From: Trichoplusia ni
Taxonomy: Eukaryota; Arthropoda; Insecta; Lepidoptera; Noctuidae
DNA: 64,000 nucleotides
Assembly (NCBI RefSeq): GCF_003590095.1
Contig: NC_039479.1
Span: 3,038,001 to 3,102,000 of the forward strand
Direction: 5' to 3'
Positions 47,701 through 59,923 of the stretch are shown one piece after another (within the stretch, counting starts at the first letter, position 1; each line of letters begins with the position of its first letter). The position numbers and the translations under genes are program-made. The notes below the pieces were generated by a model that was not told the DNA's origin, did not search any database, and was given only the letters and a program-made list of their open reading frames with translations.

Positions 47701-50097
47701 AGAAAGGTCTTATTGGTACTTGGACTTACGCCTAGAACGACAAGACGGCCAGACCCGTTAATTAAAATAAAAAAGAAATCGATGAAAATGAAAAGGTCAA
47801 CAACCTGACTAAATCTTCACCCCTAGGTATCACTTTTCCCTTACTTTTCAAGTACTGATGTAAATCTTCGTTAGAGTATTTTCTGAACTGTGCGTCGGTT
47901 CAACGACCTCGCTTGTGATCCTTCAGATGGATAGCACTTTGCTTAACAAGCTCCATTCAGAAAAGACAAGTGATGACATTGAAAAATTATTGAGACGACT
48001 TTTTAGCGAGGTCAATTTGAATTGTGTGGTCTCGTTATTTTTGTAAGCTGACTGTTAAAACGTGCCAGATAAACCTATTATTATACCAACCTACAAAGAA
48101 AGGTAAAGTTGTTTGCTTTGTCTTGGTGTCTTGGTGCATGTAACTTGAATGGTTCGTAAAACGTCCCGGGGCACAAGGATTAAATTATTTATTTCAAGAG
48201 TCGTTTTTTTTAACAAATCAGTCAATAAATGTATGCAGTTTCAAGTTTTGTCGACGAGTCTAACTTGGAATAGACCAGTTTTTTTTAATTCTCTTATTTA
48301 AAGGCTTGATATGGGACCAGAATTTGCGAACTGAAATACAATAAAGACACAATCTATGAAAAAAACAACTTTCTAGCTATACCTAACGATTCATGAGATA
48401 CAGCCTGGTGGCAGACGGAAGGACAGATGGACAGACAACCGAACCTGAGTAACATGCTTCCGTTTTCGTCCCTTGATACGAACCCCAAAAAGAGGCATCC
48501 ATTATAACAAATATAAGAATGTATACCTACGTTATTAAACTGGTTATTACTGTGTAAGGTAACACCGTAATAATTTACAAGTCACCGACGCACAATCTAT
48601 CATAATAAGCTTGCAGTACATGACAACGTGACTTAGCTAATTAAGCCTATGAAGAAATTAACAGACTCATACGGGTTTACATGCTTAGGACGACGATATA
48701 AGGGTATTATTCGTACGTAGGTACTTGTCATTACAAAATCTTTAATAAGAAGCTTAAGGATATTAGACAGAAGTCATTCGTCACCGTGGGGAACATTTTT
48801 CCCGATAAGACACCATCAAATGACACCTCCCGCTCCTGCTCGGCCACAACCACAACCCTGAAACACAACGATGTTGGTACGTTTTCCCTTTGTATACCAG
48901 AGCCGCGGGAACCCTTTCGGACAATCACGCTCTGGGTCGTGGGGGCCTATCAATAACTTTTTTAATGCCTGCTGGAGTTTTGGAAGCGAGACATTGCCTC
49001 AATTTTAATTTGAAGAGGTAGTTTTAGTCCCATCGTGGCAAATGAATGCGAATTGTGCAAGGAAAATTAAATATACATTGAATTATTTAACAAAGTACTA
49101 TGTTAAAAACCCAGTACCTAGTAGATACTGGGTTTCATACGGAATTACCCATACGCAAATAATTTGAACTTAAGTCTTCTATTTTTAAGTTATAATATTT
49201 CATAATAATTTTTTATCTTAATAATGGCTGCAAGTTATCTTATCAATCTTGTAATAACTATCATTGCGACGCTATATATCACTAACTAAAGCCATTGTCA
49301 TTATAATATGATTAAAGACGTCATAAAATTGGAGTTTTTTGGCATCGTAATGATTTTTGGCATTAAAAGCAGCACTTTTTACAACACAAAAAAGAACATC
49401 TTTCGCTTAAAAAAGAACGTAAATTGAAACGACTTCGCGTTTTGAATTTACTTCACTTCATTTTTCACACACGACCAATGGTAAAAAAAAATCGAGCGAA
49501 GAAAAATCTTATGGTACTAATTTTTCGTTTTATTCGTTTTTAATTCAATAATGTTTTTTTAATAAACGTTTTGTTTTTCTAGACGAAACGTTTAGTGACC
49601 ACAAAGTCAGCCACCATTTTCAAACATGAAACAAACTATCAATAACTGTCAAAGTTAAAAATATTTCTAATCGAAATTATTATAAAAATGAATGAAAACT
49701 AAATTAATGTACTCGCCAGCACTGAGCAATGTGATTTGCATTAATCCTTTAAAACGACTATAAACTTAAAAATACAGTATAATATTGGTGATAAATTAAA
49801 AAGGCACCTTTAATTATCTTGCTTTATATCCTTGCTCCCAGACAGCAGTATTTGCTATACTGATATTGCTGTAGATTACAACGCTATTGCTGCAAGTATT
49901 GCAAGTAATAACAGATAACAGTTCGCGCCAAACCCTGGCCGCTACATGACTGCACACTACACAGACTATTTAAAAACCAGTCTGAGCTACTCGTGCATTA
50001 CAAACTGCACTTCAAAAGTTCAAACTAAATTGTAAAAATAATATAATATTGTTTCAAAACTTTATTGCCAGAAATTAATAGAAATTAATTCCACAAA
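47701..50097. other. Region upstream of the acyltransferase gene
   Basis: Positions 48395-48492 are a dispersed repeat (gacggaaggacagatggaca, cgaaccccaaaaag). Positions 48780-48860 are a reversed repeat D fragment. A 10-bp-stem hairpin (aaacccagta ... tactgggttt) lies at 49107-49135. The last 500 bp are AT-rich with no clear TATA or initiator that could be chosen over others. Confidence 0.35.
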
Positions 50098-53000
50098 ATG
50101 CCAGAAGAACAAGATGTTTTACAATATTTACCTCCAGAAAAGTGGTGTGAACTTAAAAGTGCTTTTAAAAAAGACTGGCAGAGAGGCAGGACTGCCTATG
50201 CAGTCTTACAGACTCAACAGCTGTGGTTAGAGAAAGGAGATACCTATGGATTCAAAGTCTACTGCCCATTTGGTAAAGTTGAAAATGGAATAGTTGCCCT
50301 CAATGAAAAGGTTAGTTATTTATAACTTAACAATTTTGTAAGTGTTCCTAAATCTTTTACTTCCTTTTTTGAAGTTACAAAAAGCTTTATTTATTGTATA
50401 ATATAGTACAAACTTAATTTATGCAATAACAATTTCACCTGTACAGTGAATAAAACATTAGCAAGAAGTCTCTAGGTTTTAATGCTGTGGTTTCCATAAG
50501 TTATTTCTATATGAAAGCAAAGGTTGTCTATGTATATAATTAATTTATGTTACCTACCAGCGCTTGAGATTTAATTGCTAGGCAAACAAGTAGCATTTGA
50601 TAAGGTAAATAATAAATATCCAGGTCAATAACAACTTGATGGTTTACTTATTAAAACCCTTAACAGAGCCATCTAGTAGTGTAAGCAGTAACTCATTAAA
50701 CACTGTTGGTATTGTAAGAAATAACAGATGGCGCTAGTAAATAAATTAAGTTCTTGTTCAATAGACAGTAATTGTTCTTATTCTAAATAACTCATTAGAT
50801 AAATTGATACACAGGCAATATTGTATTGCGTATAACTATTAGGATAATGCACTGGAAAGTGGTAAAGATTTCCTTTCATGTCATATAAATTATTTTTACT
50901 TTAGGAATAATAAAAAAAAATATAATGTACTCTCTATAATCTAGAATATCATTTAGTCCTCTGTTTGGAATAATAATACCAAGCTATATACACTATACTA
51001 TATACGCTGGGCACTGACCGAGCATTAACCACCTGCCGCTTGCCAGAAATAAGTAAATAATATTATATTAAACTAAGCTCATAAATTCATGATTACTTTT
51101 AAAATAAATCTATTAGATGGTGTAACTTATAAATAATTACTTTTAGCCTACAAAAAGACAATGTATGTCATACAAAAATAAACTTATAACCAGGGAAAAT
51201 GTTTTTTTTTGCAGAATGAATGCTATGAAGTAATAATTTTCAGTCCAAGTGACAATACAGAAAAACTTGAAGAAGCTCTTATTAAAACGAAACTAATAGA
51301 CTGGACAAAAAGTGTTGTAATACCATTTGCACCAAAGAATGCAACAGATTGTGTGGAGAGGGTGGTGAAGCATGTGAATGCTGAGATTAGTTTGGTCATA
51401 CCTTCTGAAACTTTTGTGTTGGATAGAGAAACTGCTCCTTATGATGTTACGTGAGTATTTAGTTATTATTACTAGCCTCCAATGTCCGAAAAGCTAGGCA
51501 AAACTATAAATATAAAAATCTATTGATATAAATTATATCTCTCATGAGCCATGAAGGACTGTGGGGCGTATAGCCAGGTCTTACAAAATTTTTGCGGATG
51601 TTCAAGAGTGATGCCGCTCTACGCCGTGTATAACGCTGTCACGCTTTCCCAGAATAATATTACTATGATTCCTGGTTTTAGACCTTCATTACTTCTAGAA
51701 CAATCCAGCTCATGCAACCAACACCAATTATGCTATAACTAATTTAATGTGTGTGTGTCGTCGATGCAACTTGGTACATCGGGACACTTATATTTACATT
51801 AGATGCTAATATTCCAATAATATTTTACAAACCTATAGAGGTTCTATGTTAAAACCTGGTGACGGACGTACGACCTGATAGACGGACGAATAGCTGACCC
51901 TCAGTAATAGAGTTCCGGTTTCACTCCACGGATACAGATCTCTAAAAAACTATGCCTATAAAATTTGACCCCAAATATGGCACAGTAAGACAATTTCGTA
52001 ACACCTCCATAAATCCATCACGTTACAACGACTTATGTCATTTGATGCGTGTTATGCAGATAGTAATGGTAGATATAGTAGATAATCATATGAATAAAAT
52101 TTATGTCCCGAGAGACATTTGTTATGCTAATTTCATTCTTACTGTGCTTTTATTAGTTTATTATTCTGACGAAGATATCGGAGGCTGTCGAATTACTGTT
52201 TTGAAACCGTATAAGATGTTAAGAGATTATGTAGGGCATTGGTTTTTAGTTTTATGGAATATTTGTGAGTTAATGCTTTTGAGTGTTAGGTCATATTTTA
52301 CGGATGTTAATGGGAGTCATAGTTTAGCAAGCTTGGTAGCAATCCCTGGCTTTGTTGGTTCTATTTTCAATCGCAAATCTACATCGTTAATACTTCTTAG
52401 GGCCGAGTTTTCAATCGCCAGATAACTTTTATTCGATGAATATGTTTGACGTTTTGACAGCTTTTGTATAGAAAATATGTCAAACGGCCATATTTATTCC
52501 TCAGGTAAAAGTTATCTGACGATTGAAAAATCTGGCCTTAATCCCAATGCTAAATGGGCCTCTTTCTGTACCACCTCTTTTTATTCTCGGTCATTCTTTC
52601 AAAAAAATTTTTATACGACTCTAGCACCAAAGTATTAAATCCTTGTGTCACGGGGGTTTCTAGCATTCGTGGATCACACAAATGCTTGTCGTACGTCAGG
52701 ATCGAACCCGTGACACGTTGCGCAAATTCGGTTTGGCGTGATGATCTCAACCACTCGGCTATCCGTGCAGACAACAGTATTTCCAATATTATATTTTACC
52801 TATGCGTCTTGCTCTATACACATAACTACGTTTACTACTACTGTTTCTATGGTACTCGTATGGTACGCAGTCGAGTACGTCTCCTTTTGACTAGATGTGG
52901 AATAGGGCTTAGCAAAAGCCTGGTTTCTAAATAGAGGCCCATGTCCGGCTGTGGACTGCGATAGGCTGCTTTATAGACGACTTATTCCTATTGTACTACA

Positions 53001-53431
53001 AATTTCATGATATCATCGATCTTGTCCACAGTCTCCCCGAAGGCATCACATTCGGCCATCTAACATTAGACCATGTAAACATCGTCAACGACACTTGGCC
53101 CCACAAGTACCCCAAATCAGAATGGTACTTCGAGCTCATCATCAAGGCCGGCCATGGCTACGGACTCTTCTTTAACGACGCCTTAATATGTTGGGTATTG
53201 ATCAGCGAGTCTGGAACCTTGCTTCATATGTACACTGTTGACGAACACAGAAGAAAAGGCTACGCGGAATTGCTATTGAAACTGGTGAGCAATATCCTTT
53301 TGAAGCAGAAAAGAGATGTGTTGGCTTTCTGCGTTAGAACTAACAAGAATGCTATGAAGCTGTATGAGAAAGCTGGATTTGATAGACTGGATGGTGTAGC
53401 CTGGAGTTTCACTTCAAGTAACCAGAAATAA
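50098..53431 (+). CDS. Glycine N-acyltransferase-like protein (GNAT fold), three exons
   Basis: Exons 50098-50310, 51215-51450 and 53032-53431 join to 849 coding bases: 282 residues and a TAA. Splice sites are AAG|GTTAGT, TTTTTGCAG|AAT, TTAC|GTGAGT and CTTGTCCACAG|T. Exon 1 ends in phase 0, and exon 2 ends two bases into a Thr codon that exon 3 completes. The N-terminal half (1-148, for example PPEKWCELKSAFK and IIFSPSDN) matches the GLYAT-like layout. From 151 (LPEGITFGHLTLDHVNIVND, then TWPHKYPKSEWYFELI) a GNAT domain follows with the acetyl/acyl-CoA loop EHRRKGYAELLL (221-232) and NKNAMKLYEKAGF (254-266), an FR47-like C-terminus. It probably moves an acyl group from acyl-CoA to an amine; the substrate is unknown. 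Intron 2 (1.6 kb) holds a MITE, a SINE and other repeats. Length is normal for the family and no motif is broken. Confidence 0.85.
51605..51651. repeat. Short dispersed imperfect palindrome, copy 4 of 7 (intronic)
   Basis: 'gagtgatgccgctctac' is paired with 'aacgctgtcacgctttccc', inside intron 2 of the acyltransferase gene. Confidence 0.45.
51820..51945. repeat. Dispersed repeat fragment (intronic)
   Basis: 'ctggtgacggacgtacgacc', 'gatagacggacg' and 'ctcagtaatagagttccggt' resemble the repeat at 48395 and 19945. It lies just before a 157-codon ATG frame (51952-52425) that is judged an artefact: it runs into a MITE and shows no family signature. Confidence 0.4.
52400..52538. mobile_element. 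Harbinger-like MITE in intron 2
   Basis: Terminal inverted repeats of about 30 bp (GGGCCGAG-TTTTCAATCG and, at the other end, CGATTGAAAAATCTGGCC) are flanked by TTA on both sides, as expected for PIF/Harbinger-type insertion. About 139 bp, internally also partly self-complementary, without coding capacity. Confidence 0.6.
52610..52770 (-). repeat. tRNA-derived SINE, family A (intronic, internally deleted)
   Basis: On the minus strand: TAGCCGAGTGGTTGAG (A box), ACGGGTTCGATCCTGACG (B box), GTGTGATCCACGAATGC, and the 3' block ACACAAGGATTTAATAC. The mid-body with TCTGGGTGT is missing. It is antisense to the host gene. Confidence 0.75.
52929..52970. repeat. Dispersed repeat F end fragment
   Basis: 'agaggcccatgtccggctgt' and 'ggactgcgataggctg' are the end block of repeat F, about 60 bp before exon 3 of the acyltransferase gene and close to where its branch point should be. 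Confidence 0.5.
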
Positions 53432-53593
53432 GGATATCTGGTCATATCAATTGGTCTTAATTATTGCTGTTAATTGGATCGAACAAATTTATTTTAGGTA
53501 TTTATTTCGTGGAGAAAATTGTTAAGTATTATTGGATTTAAAAGAATTAAATTATAACTAACTGTTGTGTCATTGTTTTTTTTACGATTTATA

Positions 53594-53599
53594 AATAAA
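53594..53599 (+). promoter_or_regulatory. Polyadenylation signal of the acyltransferase gene
   Basis: AATAAA about 160 bp after the stop codon, the first canonical hexamer downstream, giving a short 3' UTR. Confidence 0.6.
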
Positions 53600-53733
53600 T
53601 TAATAACCAAGCGGGTCACGGTTATGTACATTAAGGCAGCATTTTTTTAGCTTTGCAATTAAAATAAAAATATATTTTTTTGACTACATGTAATAGGATA
53701 GACCGTGGATCTACCACCACAGTCGTAGAGAGA

Positions 53734-53783
53734 GTGAAGAAAGACGGCGCTCTACGAAGTTTATTGCGCTGTCCCGCTTCCAC
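53734..53783. repeat. Short dispersed imperfect palindrome, copy 5 of 7
   Basis: 'gtgaagaaagacggcgctct' is paired with 'gcgctgtcccgcttccac'. It lies 135 bp past the gene's poly(A) signal. Confidence 0.5.
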
Positions 53784-53867
53784 ATTATTGCGGTAGGTTG
53801 TATTTACTTCAAATCGCAACAACTTGAACTAGCACAAAACATTTTTTTTAAGTAAATAAGTTTGTGG

Positions 53868-54063
53868 TAGCTCTATTATCTTAGCGGTTCCTATTAGGGC
53901 AGATGCCTGCCGGGCCAGTAGGATTGTTCGAAAGTGTTACCGCGGGTTCGGGACATCAAGGGCAAAAGGGGGATCATGAGTAGATTTTTGTCAGTAAAAA
54001 TCTGACACTCCTTCCGCTTAATTCAAAGCGGGAGAGTCATTTAAACATTCCCCATCCGAAATT
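53868..54063. repeat. Dispersed repeat D, copy 2
   Basis: Blocks 'cctattagggcagatgcctg', 'gccagtaggattgttcg', 'tctgacactccttccgctta' and 'cattccccatccgaaatta' follow the same order as at 17450. Confidence 0.6.
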
Positions 54064-54509
54064 ATTAGCTCTATTATTATGTGACATCTAAACTACGCTT
54101 TCTACCGTATTCTATCACTCGGCATAATTAACAAGACCTTTTGCCCTAAACCGTCACAGTTACATCATCTAATTTACGACAATACTCGAAATTGTGTCAT
54201 AGAGATTCAGAGAAAATGATACCGCACACACCTTAATTAAGTTATGCATAACTACATGTTAATGAGCTAAATGTTATTGTATTTATGTTGATGCGCAGAT
54301 TGAAACGTGGAGCTGCTAAGTTTAGTTTAAACTTAGAAGTTGAATTTTTTGCCATAAGTTTGGTAGAGTGGTGAAACGCCATATTTTTGGCTCGTCCTCT
54401 ATGGCCTAGGTAATCTGCAAACTGCGTACATATAGTGAACATGCAATTCTCCTTTCTCTTACTTTTTTTTTAAGCATGTCCCATGATGAGCAATTATTTC
54501 CTCTTTCAG
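54064..54509. other. Short intergenic AT-rich stretch
   Basis: No feature supported. The minus-strand frame at 54242-54442 lacks ATG. Confidence 0.3.
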
Positions 54510-54658
54510 GTATTACACAAACATTTAAGTCACATTCAGACACAGAATAAGTGTTCTTAGATCACACAAATACTTGTCCTTCGCGGGGATCGAACCCACT
54601 ACATTTCGCGCACAACGAATTTTGGCGTGGTTACCTATACCACTCGGCTATCCGTAAA
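54510..54658 (-). repeat. tRNA-derived SINE, family A
   Basis: On the minus strand: TAGCCGAGTGGTATAGG (A box), GTGGGTTCGATCCCCGC (B box), GTGTGATCTAAGAACACTT, CTGTGTCTGAATGTG. The 3' tail is shortened. Confidence 0.75.
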
Positions 54659-55471
54659 ACCCATTAAGATAAGACAATCTCTTTATTTTCATTATCAGTC
54701 TGTTAGTCCTGGAACTTGCATAGGAAATGACAGATGGTTTGAGTTCACGCGGTTAGCAGTTCAGTATCTAGTTATTTTTTGTTTGAGAAGGTTTCCCTGG
54801 AAAAAATGCTACTCATATGGCTCTACCTACTCTCAACCTAGATATAGACAATTCTTAAGAAACTAAAACACGTAGGTAGGTATACTTAAAACCTACTCCA
54901 CTCAACATTTCCGTATCCAGGTTAGTTCTATAAAGCAACCGTCAAGTTTACGAGACAGCTCGGCATAACGAGTATTTGCTGTGAAACACTCGCCGGCGCT
55001 CGGCAACAATGTAGAGTGAACACTTCGCGTGGATATTGAAAATTTGAGCGTTATTTTTGTAAATATTACCAATTTTGTAATGCCATGCTGTTTGTTAGTG
55101 GACCTAAAAGTTTTCAACCCTGTATTCCATATTGATTTGAGATTTTATTGTTACCCGCAAAAAGAGCGGGGCTTTAGATTGAAGTGTCTGTCTGACTGTG
55201 GCAACATAACTCCCGAAAGGATCGAGCGATTTCAAAGTGCTAAAATAATCTTAACACCGTAAATAGGCCGTCGAGGATGACGGCGCGTCGGCGAAAATTT
55301 TTGTGGAAGATGTAAAAACCCATCTTTTTGTAATATTTTGTTAGAAAAAGAAAGTAGAGGCATTTGCCTGAGTACCTTACAATATAAACATACAAAAAAA
55401 AATCTTAACAATCATAGAAGTCTAGTTGCATTCCTACAAAAATACAAATAATACATTGAATTATCATCAAA
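54659..55471. other. Intergenic with an old element fragment
   Basis: Positions 55150-55260 (aaaagagcggggctttagat, then cataactcccgaaagg) resemble a decayed element related to 2815-2990. No gene is supported. Confidence 0.35.
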
Positions 55472-55625
55472 CTAGCTGTTGCCCGCGACTTCGTTCCCGT
55501 GGGTAGAAGATGTAAGTTATAATTTATACCTGCCCTGTTTTTTTCACATTTTCTATTGTAACTTCGCTCCTATTAGTCGCAGCGTGATGGTTTATAGCCT
55601 AAAGCTCCTTGATGAATGGATTAAC
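55472..55625 (-). mobile_element. Helitron (Lep1-like), 5'-truncated
   Basis: The minus-strand 3' end is intact (GGGCAACAGCTAG before a T), with the same body as 1616 up to about 55617. The 5' half has been lost, so no TC end exists. Confidence 0.7.
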
Positions 55626-57356
55626 ATACAAAGTTTACACATATGTTTTTTAGCAGGTGCCTATCACTCTCCATTCATAGATAAGTATTCTTAATCAAAA
55701 AGCTGTTAACACCTTGCAGATAAGTGCAACAACTCATAAAAACAATAAAATCTTTCAACACACATTGAAACATCTAGTCACTAAGTAATGTATACCTAAT
55801 GCTATCTATTTTCTCACAATCTGAGTTATGGTCGTACGTCATATATTTATTAATTGGTTCGCACGGTGTGGATAACTCAACTGTTTTACATAGAAAACGC
55901 AAAAAACGTTTAAATTTTAATTATATTTCCATACAATGGGATTGTAAGTCGTCAGCTTTGACGGCTGATATGAAAATTGATTTGAATAGTGACTGACTAT
56001 CGAGAAAGAGCGATTGCTTTAAGTTATTTATCTATTATAGTAGTTTATATTCCTGTTAAATAAAATCAGCGGCAATGAAATGGTCAATTAAATGTGGTTA
56101 AAAACATCGACTGTAAATTTTTGGCTAAACCAAATATTATTAAGGGTACATAAGGAGGGAAGTCTAACTATACTGCAACTATACTCCCTGCCCCCTGCAC
56201 AACAGGAGGCAGGGGACTAAAGACCCTTTTTTATCTAACCCACTGTGTCCCACAGCTGGGCAAAGGCCTCCCCCAAATCCTTTCACGATTCTCAGTTCTG
56301 GGCCCTTACTCCTCCTAAATTCGGAGCCTGTGGCTGTGGCAGTCGCCTCCTACGCCCTCTAACGTCAGCACTGCTCCTAACGAAAACTATACGCACATAC
56401 CGCACGTAACGTAAAAAATGAAAAGCTTACTACTCTCCCATATAAGTAATATTTTCAACTTAAAAGCTTTTTAAACTAGGGCAATACGAATAGCGGCTGA
56501 ATTTTAATCCGTAGGTATTGTCATAAAAATGAGTTGAAACAATACTTTCGTTAAGCATGTTGTTATTTATTTTGTGCGAGTTTTTAATCAGCCATGTTTT
56601 GTTTTTGTATGCCTATGTTAAGCACAGCGACACTCGTACACCTATCGCGTACCTTTACGTAGAAACAGATTGTAATATAATGTAGCTCTCGTGGTGGTCT
56701 TGCGGTTCCATACATTGATTTGTAAGCAAAGTCTCTTAATTAGTTTAAGACAAAAATGATAAACGGTGGAGGAAATCATCATGAAGAAATCTGAAATCCG
56801 CAGTGATCTAGAATTCTATCAATTTAATTGTCTCACAATATGCCAAGCATTCAGGCAAATTCAGTGGTCTAGAGTGCGAAAAATTTAAATATTCCGATAT
56901 TGAATGCCCAAAGAAAATTAATCTTATTATTAAAAAAAAAATCCTACGTTGACTTACGCCAACAACACCCTGATACCCAGACATTACCAATTTTGAGAAA
57001 TATCCTGCAAAAACTGCACTCAGCTATCAGTAAAAACAGTGACGTTTGGTACTGGTTCACGCAGCTACGTTTATTGATCAATACTGGCACTATCTAGGGC
57101 ACAGCGACATTAGCAAACGCTCCATCTAATCTTAATTTATGTACACTAGAACAGGGATCTTGCAAAACAAAACAAAAAGATACATTCTAAATTATCTAAA
57201 TCTATAAGTGAGACTCAATAATGTAGGACATGTCCAATAAAATAGGAAGAACTTAATTACAATATTAATACATTCCAAAGCCAGTTGCTTCATTATATTT
57301 TTATAGGTAAAACTACAACAAAAAACGGTTTAATAAATATTTAGGAGTATTGAGAA
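55626..57356. other. Intergenic with repeat F fragments
   Basis: Repeat F ends occur at 56240-56305 (gtgtcccacagctgggcaaa, ggcctcccccaaatcc) and 56766-56815 (gaggaaatcatcatgaag). The remaining sequence has no supported gene. Confidence 0.4.
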
Positions 57357-57565
57357 CTAGCTTTTATTTCTAGCGTCGATTTCGGTTATATCGCGTTTCC
57401 AAGAGAACTCTTCAAAAGTCCGGGATAAAAACCGTATATCCTATCTTCTTTCCGAAGGTCAACTCTATCTCTGTACCAAATATTATTAAAATCGGTTCAG
57501 TGGTTTGGACGTGAAAGCGTAACAGACAGACAGAGTTACTTTCGCATTTATAATATTAGTGGGGA
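57357..57565 (-). mobile_element. Non-autonomous Helitron, second subfamily
   Basis: On the minus strand it starts TCCCCACTAATATTATAAATGCG after an A, contains CTGTCTGTCTGTTACGC and ACCACTGAACCGATTTTAAT, and ends at CTAG before a T (57357-57360). About 209 bp. The 5' consensus is that of the most widespread lepidopteran subfamily. The 3' hairpin is weak. Confidence 0.65.
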
Positions 57566-57794
57566 TAATTGATATTGACAGCTGAAAGTAATGAAGGTTG
57601 GGATGACCATTTTATCGGAAGCTGCTCCGTATGTGTCATAAAGTAAATAAGCCCGCACGTTAATATCGTTGCATTGTAAACACAGTTCATATTTTATTCT
57701 TCCAGCACACGCAATAAAAAGGGGTGTTTCCTTGCACTAGACTGGGCACCAGGACTTCCAAGATCTCTTAAAGCCAGATGGTCTTCACTGTGTA

Positions 57795-57842
57795 GGTAAG
57801 TGAGACGCCAACACGAGCTGTGTATCGCTGTCTCGCTTCCAC
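57795..57842. repeat. Short dispersed imperfect palindrome, copy 6 of 7
   Basis: 'ggtaagtgagacgcc' is paired with 'atcgctgtctcgcttccac'; the left arm is the most diverged of the set. Confidence 0.45.
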
Positions 57843-59923
57843 AACGATGACAGTTCTGTTGCTAAGAGTTTTATTAAAAGGATAGGCCATGAAATTGTGC
57901 AGTAAATCCGACGATAACTCGGCGTCTCTTTACGACCGGCTCATTTTAACGATACAGATTGTTTCGTGCAGCCATCTTAACTTCATATATTTACGTGGGA
58001 AGACGTTCGTAAGATTTTTATATTATGGGATATAGGTACCTATTTAATCATATTAATTATATCTTAAGAATTTGTTCGAATGGTAGTAGATTTATAGGCG
58101 AGTGTCATTTATTATTTCCTTTCGTTAAAATGAACTATTAAAAGTTAATTTTATTTAATGTTCAAATTTAATAAAAATATGTATTTACCACTGATTTAAT
58201 AGACTACAGGCCAAGGGCTTCCTCTTTTCATTAGGTACTATGTTATTCTTCCCTATGAACTTAAAGTCCTTATTTCAAGTCAAACTTTAAAATCACTCAA
58301 ACCTTTCCAACCTGTTGCATTCCCAGTTGGTCACCGAATTATTCACTGCAATTTCACAATCTTTTTTATACCTATTGTCATTACATCTTATTCATTTTAG
58401 CAGATAATTAGGTAAGATTACAATTTAAACCCATCATTTTACTGTACATTATAACGACACGAAGATTCCCCTTAAAATGTATAAGACATTTCCAAGAAAA
58501 TTTATGACAATGTGTAACCTCCTTGGTACTATTTTACTCCGATCTTTTAGCTCCAATATCTATAGCACCTGTCGCAGCGTGGTATGTGCCGCGACGTTTA
58601 ATTTTCTTGATATTAACTTATGTCAGACACTCTCCTCGGAGATAAATGAGAAAAATATCATATTCCTGTTTCTATAGGAATTTATTTTAATATCAATGAG
58701 CATGTTGAAGAAGAGAATGGCAGGGTATGATAAAGGCAGTCCGTGCTTATTCCTGTGCTAAAGTAGATGAAAAGGCTTTACGGAATAATGAAAAACAGTT
58801 TTTTTTATATTATAGCAAAGTTTATATAAACATACATATCTACTATTAGACCTAGGTAAAATACTTTCAGTTATTGTTAAGAAAGTAAAGTGTCGGATGC
58901 GAGCTTTCAGGACTCAGGGTTCAAGGAGCGATTCTGCAGTGGACGTGTTCTAGTTAGAAATCAAATCTACGATCTCCGACCTGCGTTACAGCAGCCAGGG
59001 CCACGAACCACAAGACCAACAGGTCACTCTAAAATAAACAGTACATAAAACCAACAACATCTGTGTAATGAGTCTTAAAAACATTAATAAAACCAAATTT
59101 CTTTCTGCTCTTAATACTAACGTGCAATAAAGTTACATATCCAGTCTCCTATTACATATTAACAAAGCACAATTACGTGTTTGTTTTACGACACTTTAGT
59201 ACCGCGGCCTGTCTTTTTGTTATCATTCACATGACAATCAATATCCAATGCTTTTTACTCAGTAAAGTTGGCTTAAGTTAAGTAATGACAGTTAATTGTG
59301 ACTGGTTGTAATATGAATGATTTTCCATATTTTATGTTGATTTGATTTAGATTGATTGATTGTAGAATGTGTCAACAGTTTAACTTATGTATTAAAAGGG
59401 AGGTATTGACTTATCTTGGGTGGTAATTACGTTGATTTGGGAGCTTATTATGAAAGCTCTTTTGCACTGACCTACATATTATGGTCCGTGCAAAAGTCTT
59501 TTTGATTTCAGTCATTTGGAAATATAGGTACTTAGAATTATGTATTGAAATTAAATTTTCCTCATGACACCCTTTAGACATTTTCCATTTGAATTACTGT
59601 TCAGAAATCTTTTTTAGATACTTATAAATTAGTCAATTTTCATAGATCCTTTTAAGCTATCCTTGGTCTTCCTTTTCCCAGCTATGTTGAGATCAGCTTG
59701 CAGTCTTAAGTCTCATCGCATTACCCCTCTGAACCGAATTATTAAAAAAAGTACTTTCATCATTGTTACTTACGTCTTCCAGCACAACAACCACATAATT
59801 TACTAAAGCCATTATAACATCAAGGTTAGTTCAATAAGCCGCCGTAATGGCCATAATGGGTGACTTACCGCCATAAATATTAGCAGCAACCCAACTTACA
59901 AAAACTTAAGAGATAACATGCTG
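57843..59923. other. Intergenic AT-rich DNA
   Basis: An ATG frame at 58477-58677 has no family signature. A decayed family D SINE lies at 58955-59035. Nothing else is recognisable. Confidence 0.3.
58955..59035 (-). repeat. Decayed SINE head, family D
   Basis: On the minus strand: TTGGTCTTGTGGTTCGTGGC, then GGTCGGAGATCGTAGATTTG, i.e. A-box and B-box positions of family D with several substitutions. Confidence 0.5.

Noticed and set aside
51952..52425. 157-codon ATG frame in intron 2 of the acyltransferase
   Set aside because: Its end lies inside a MITE, it has no family signature and it sits within an intron of a well-supported gene.
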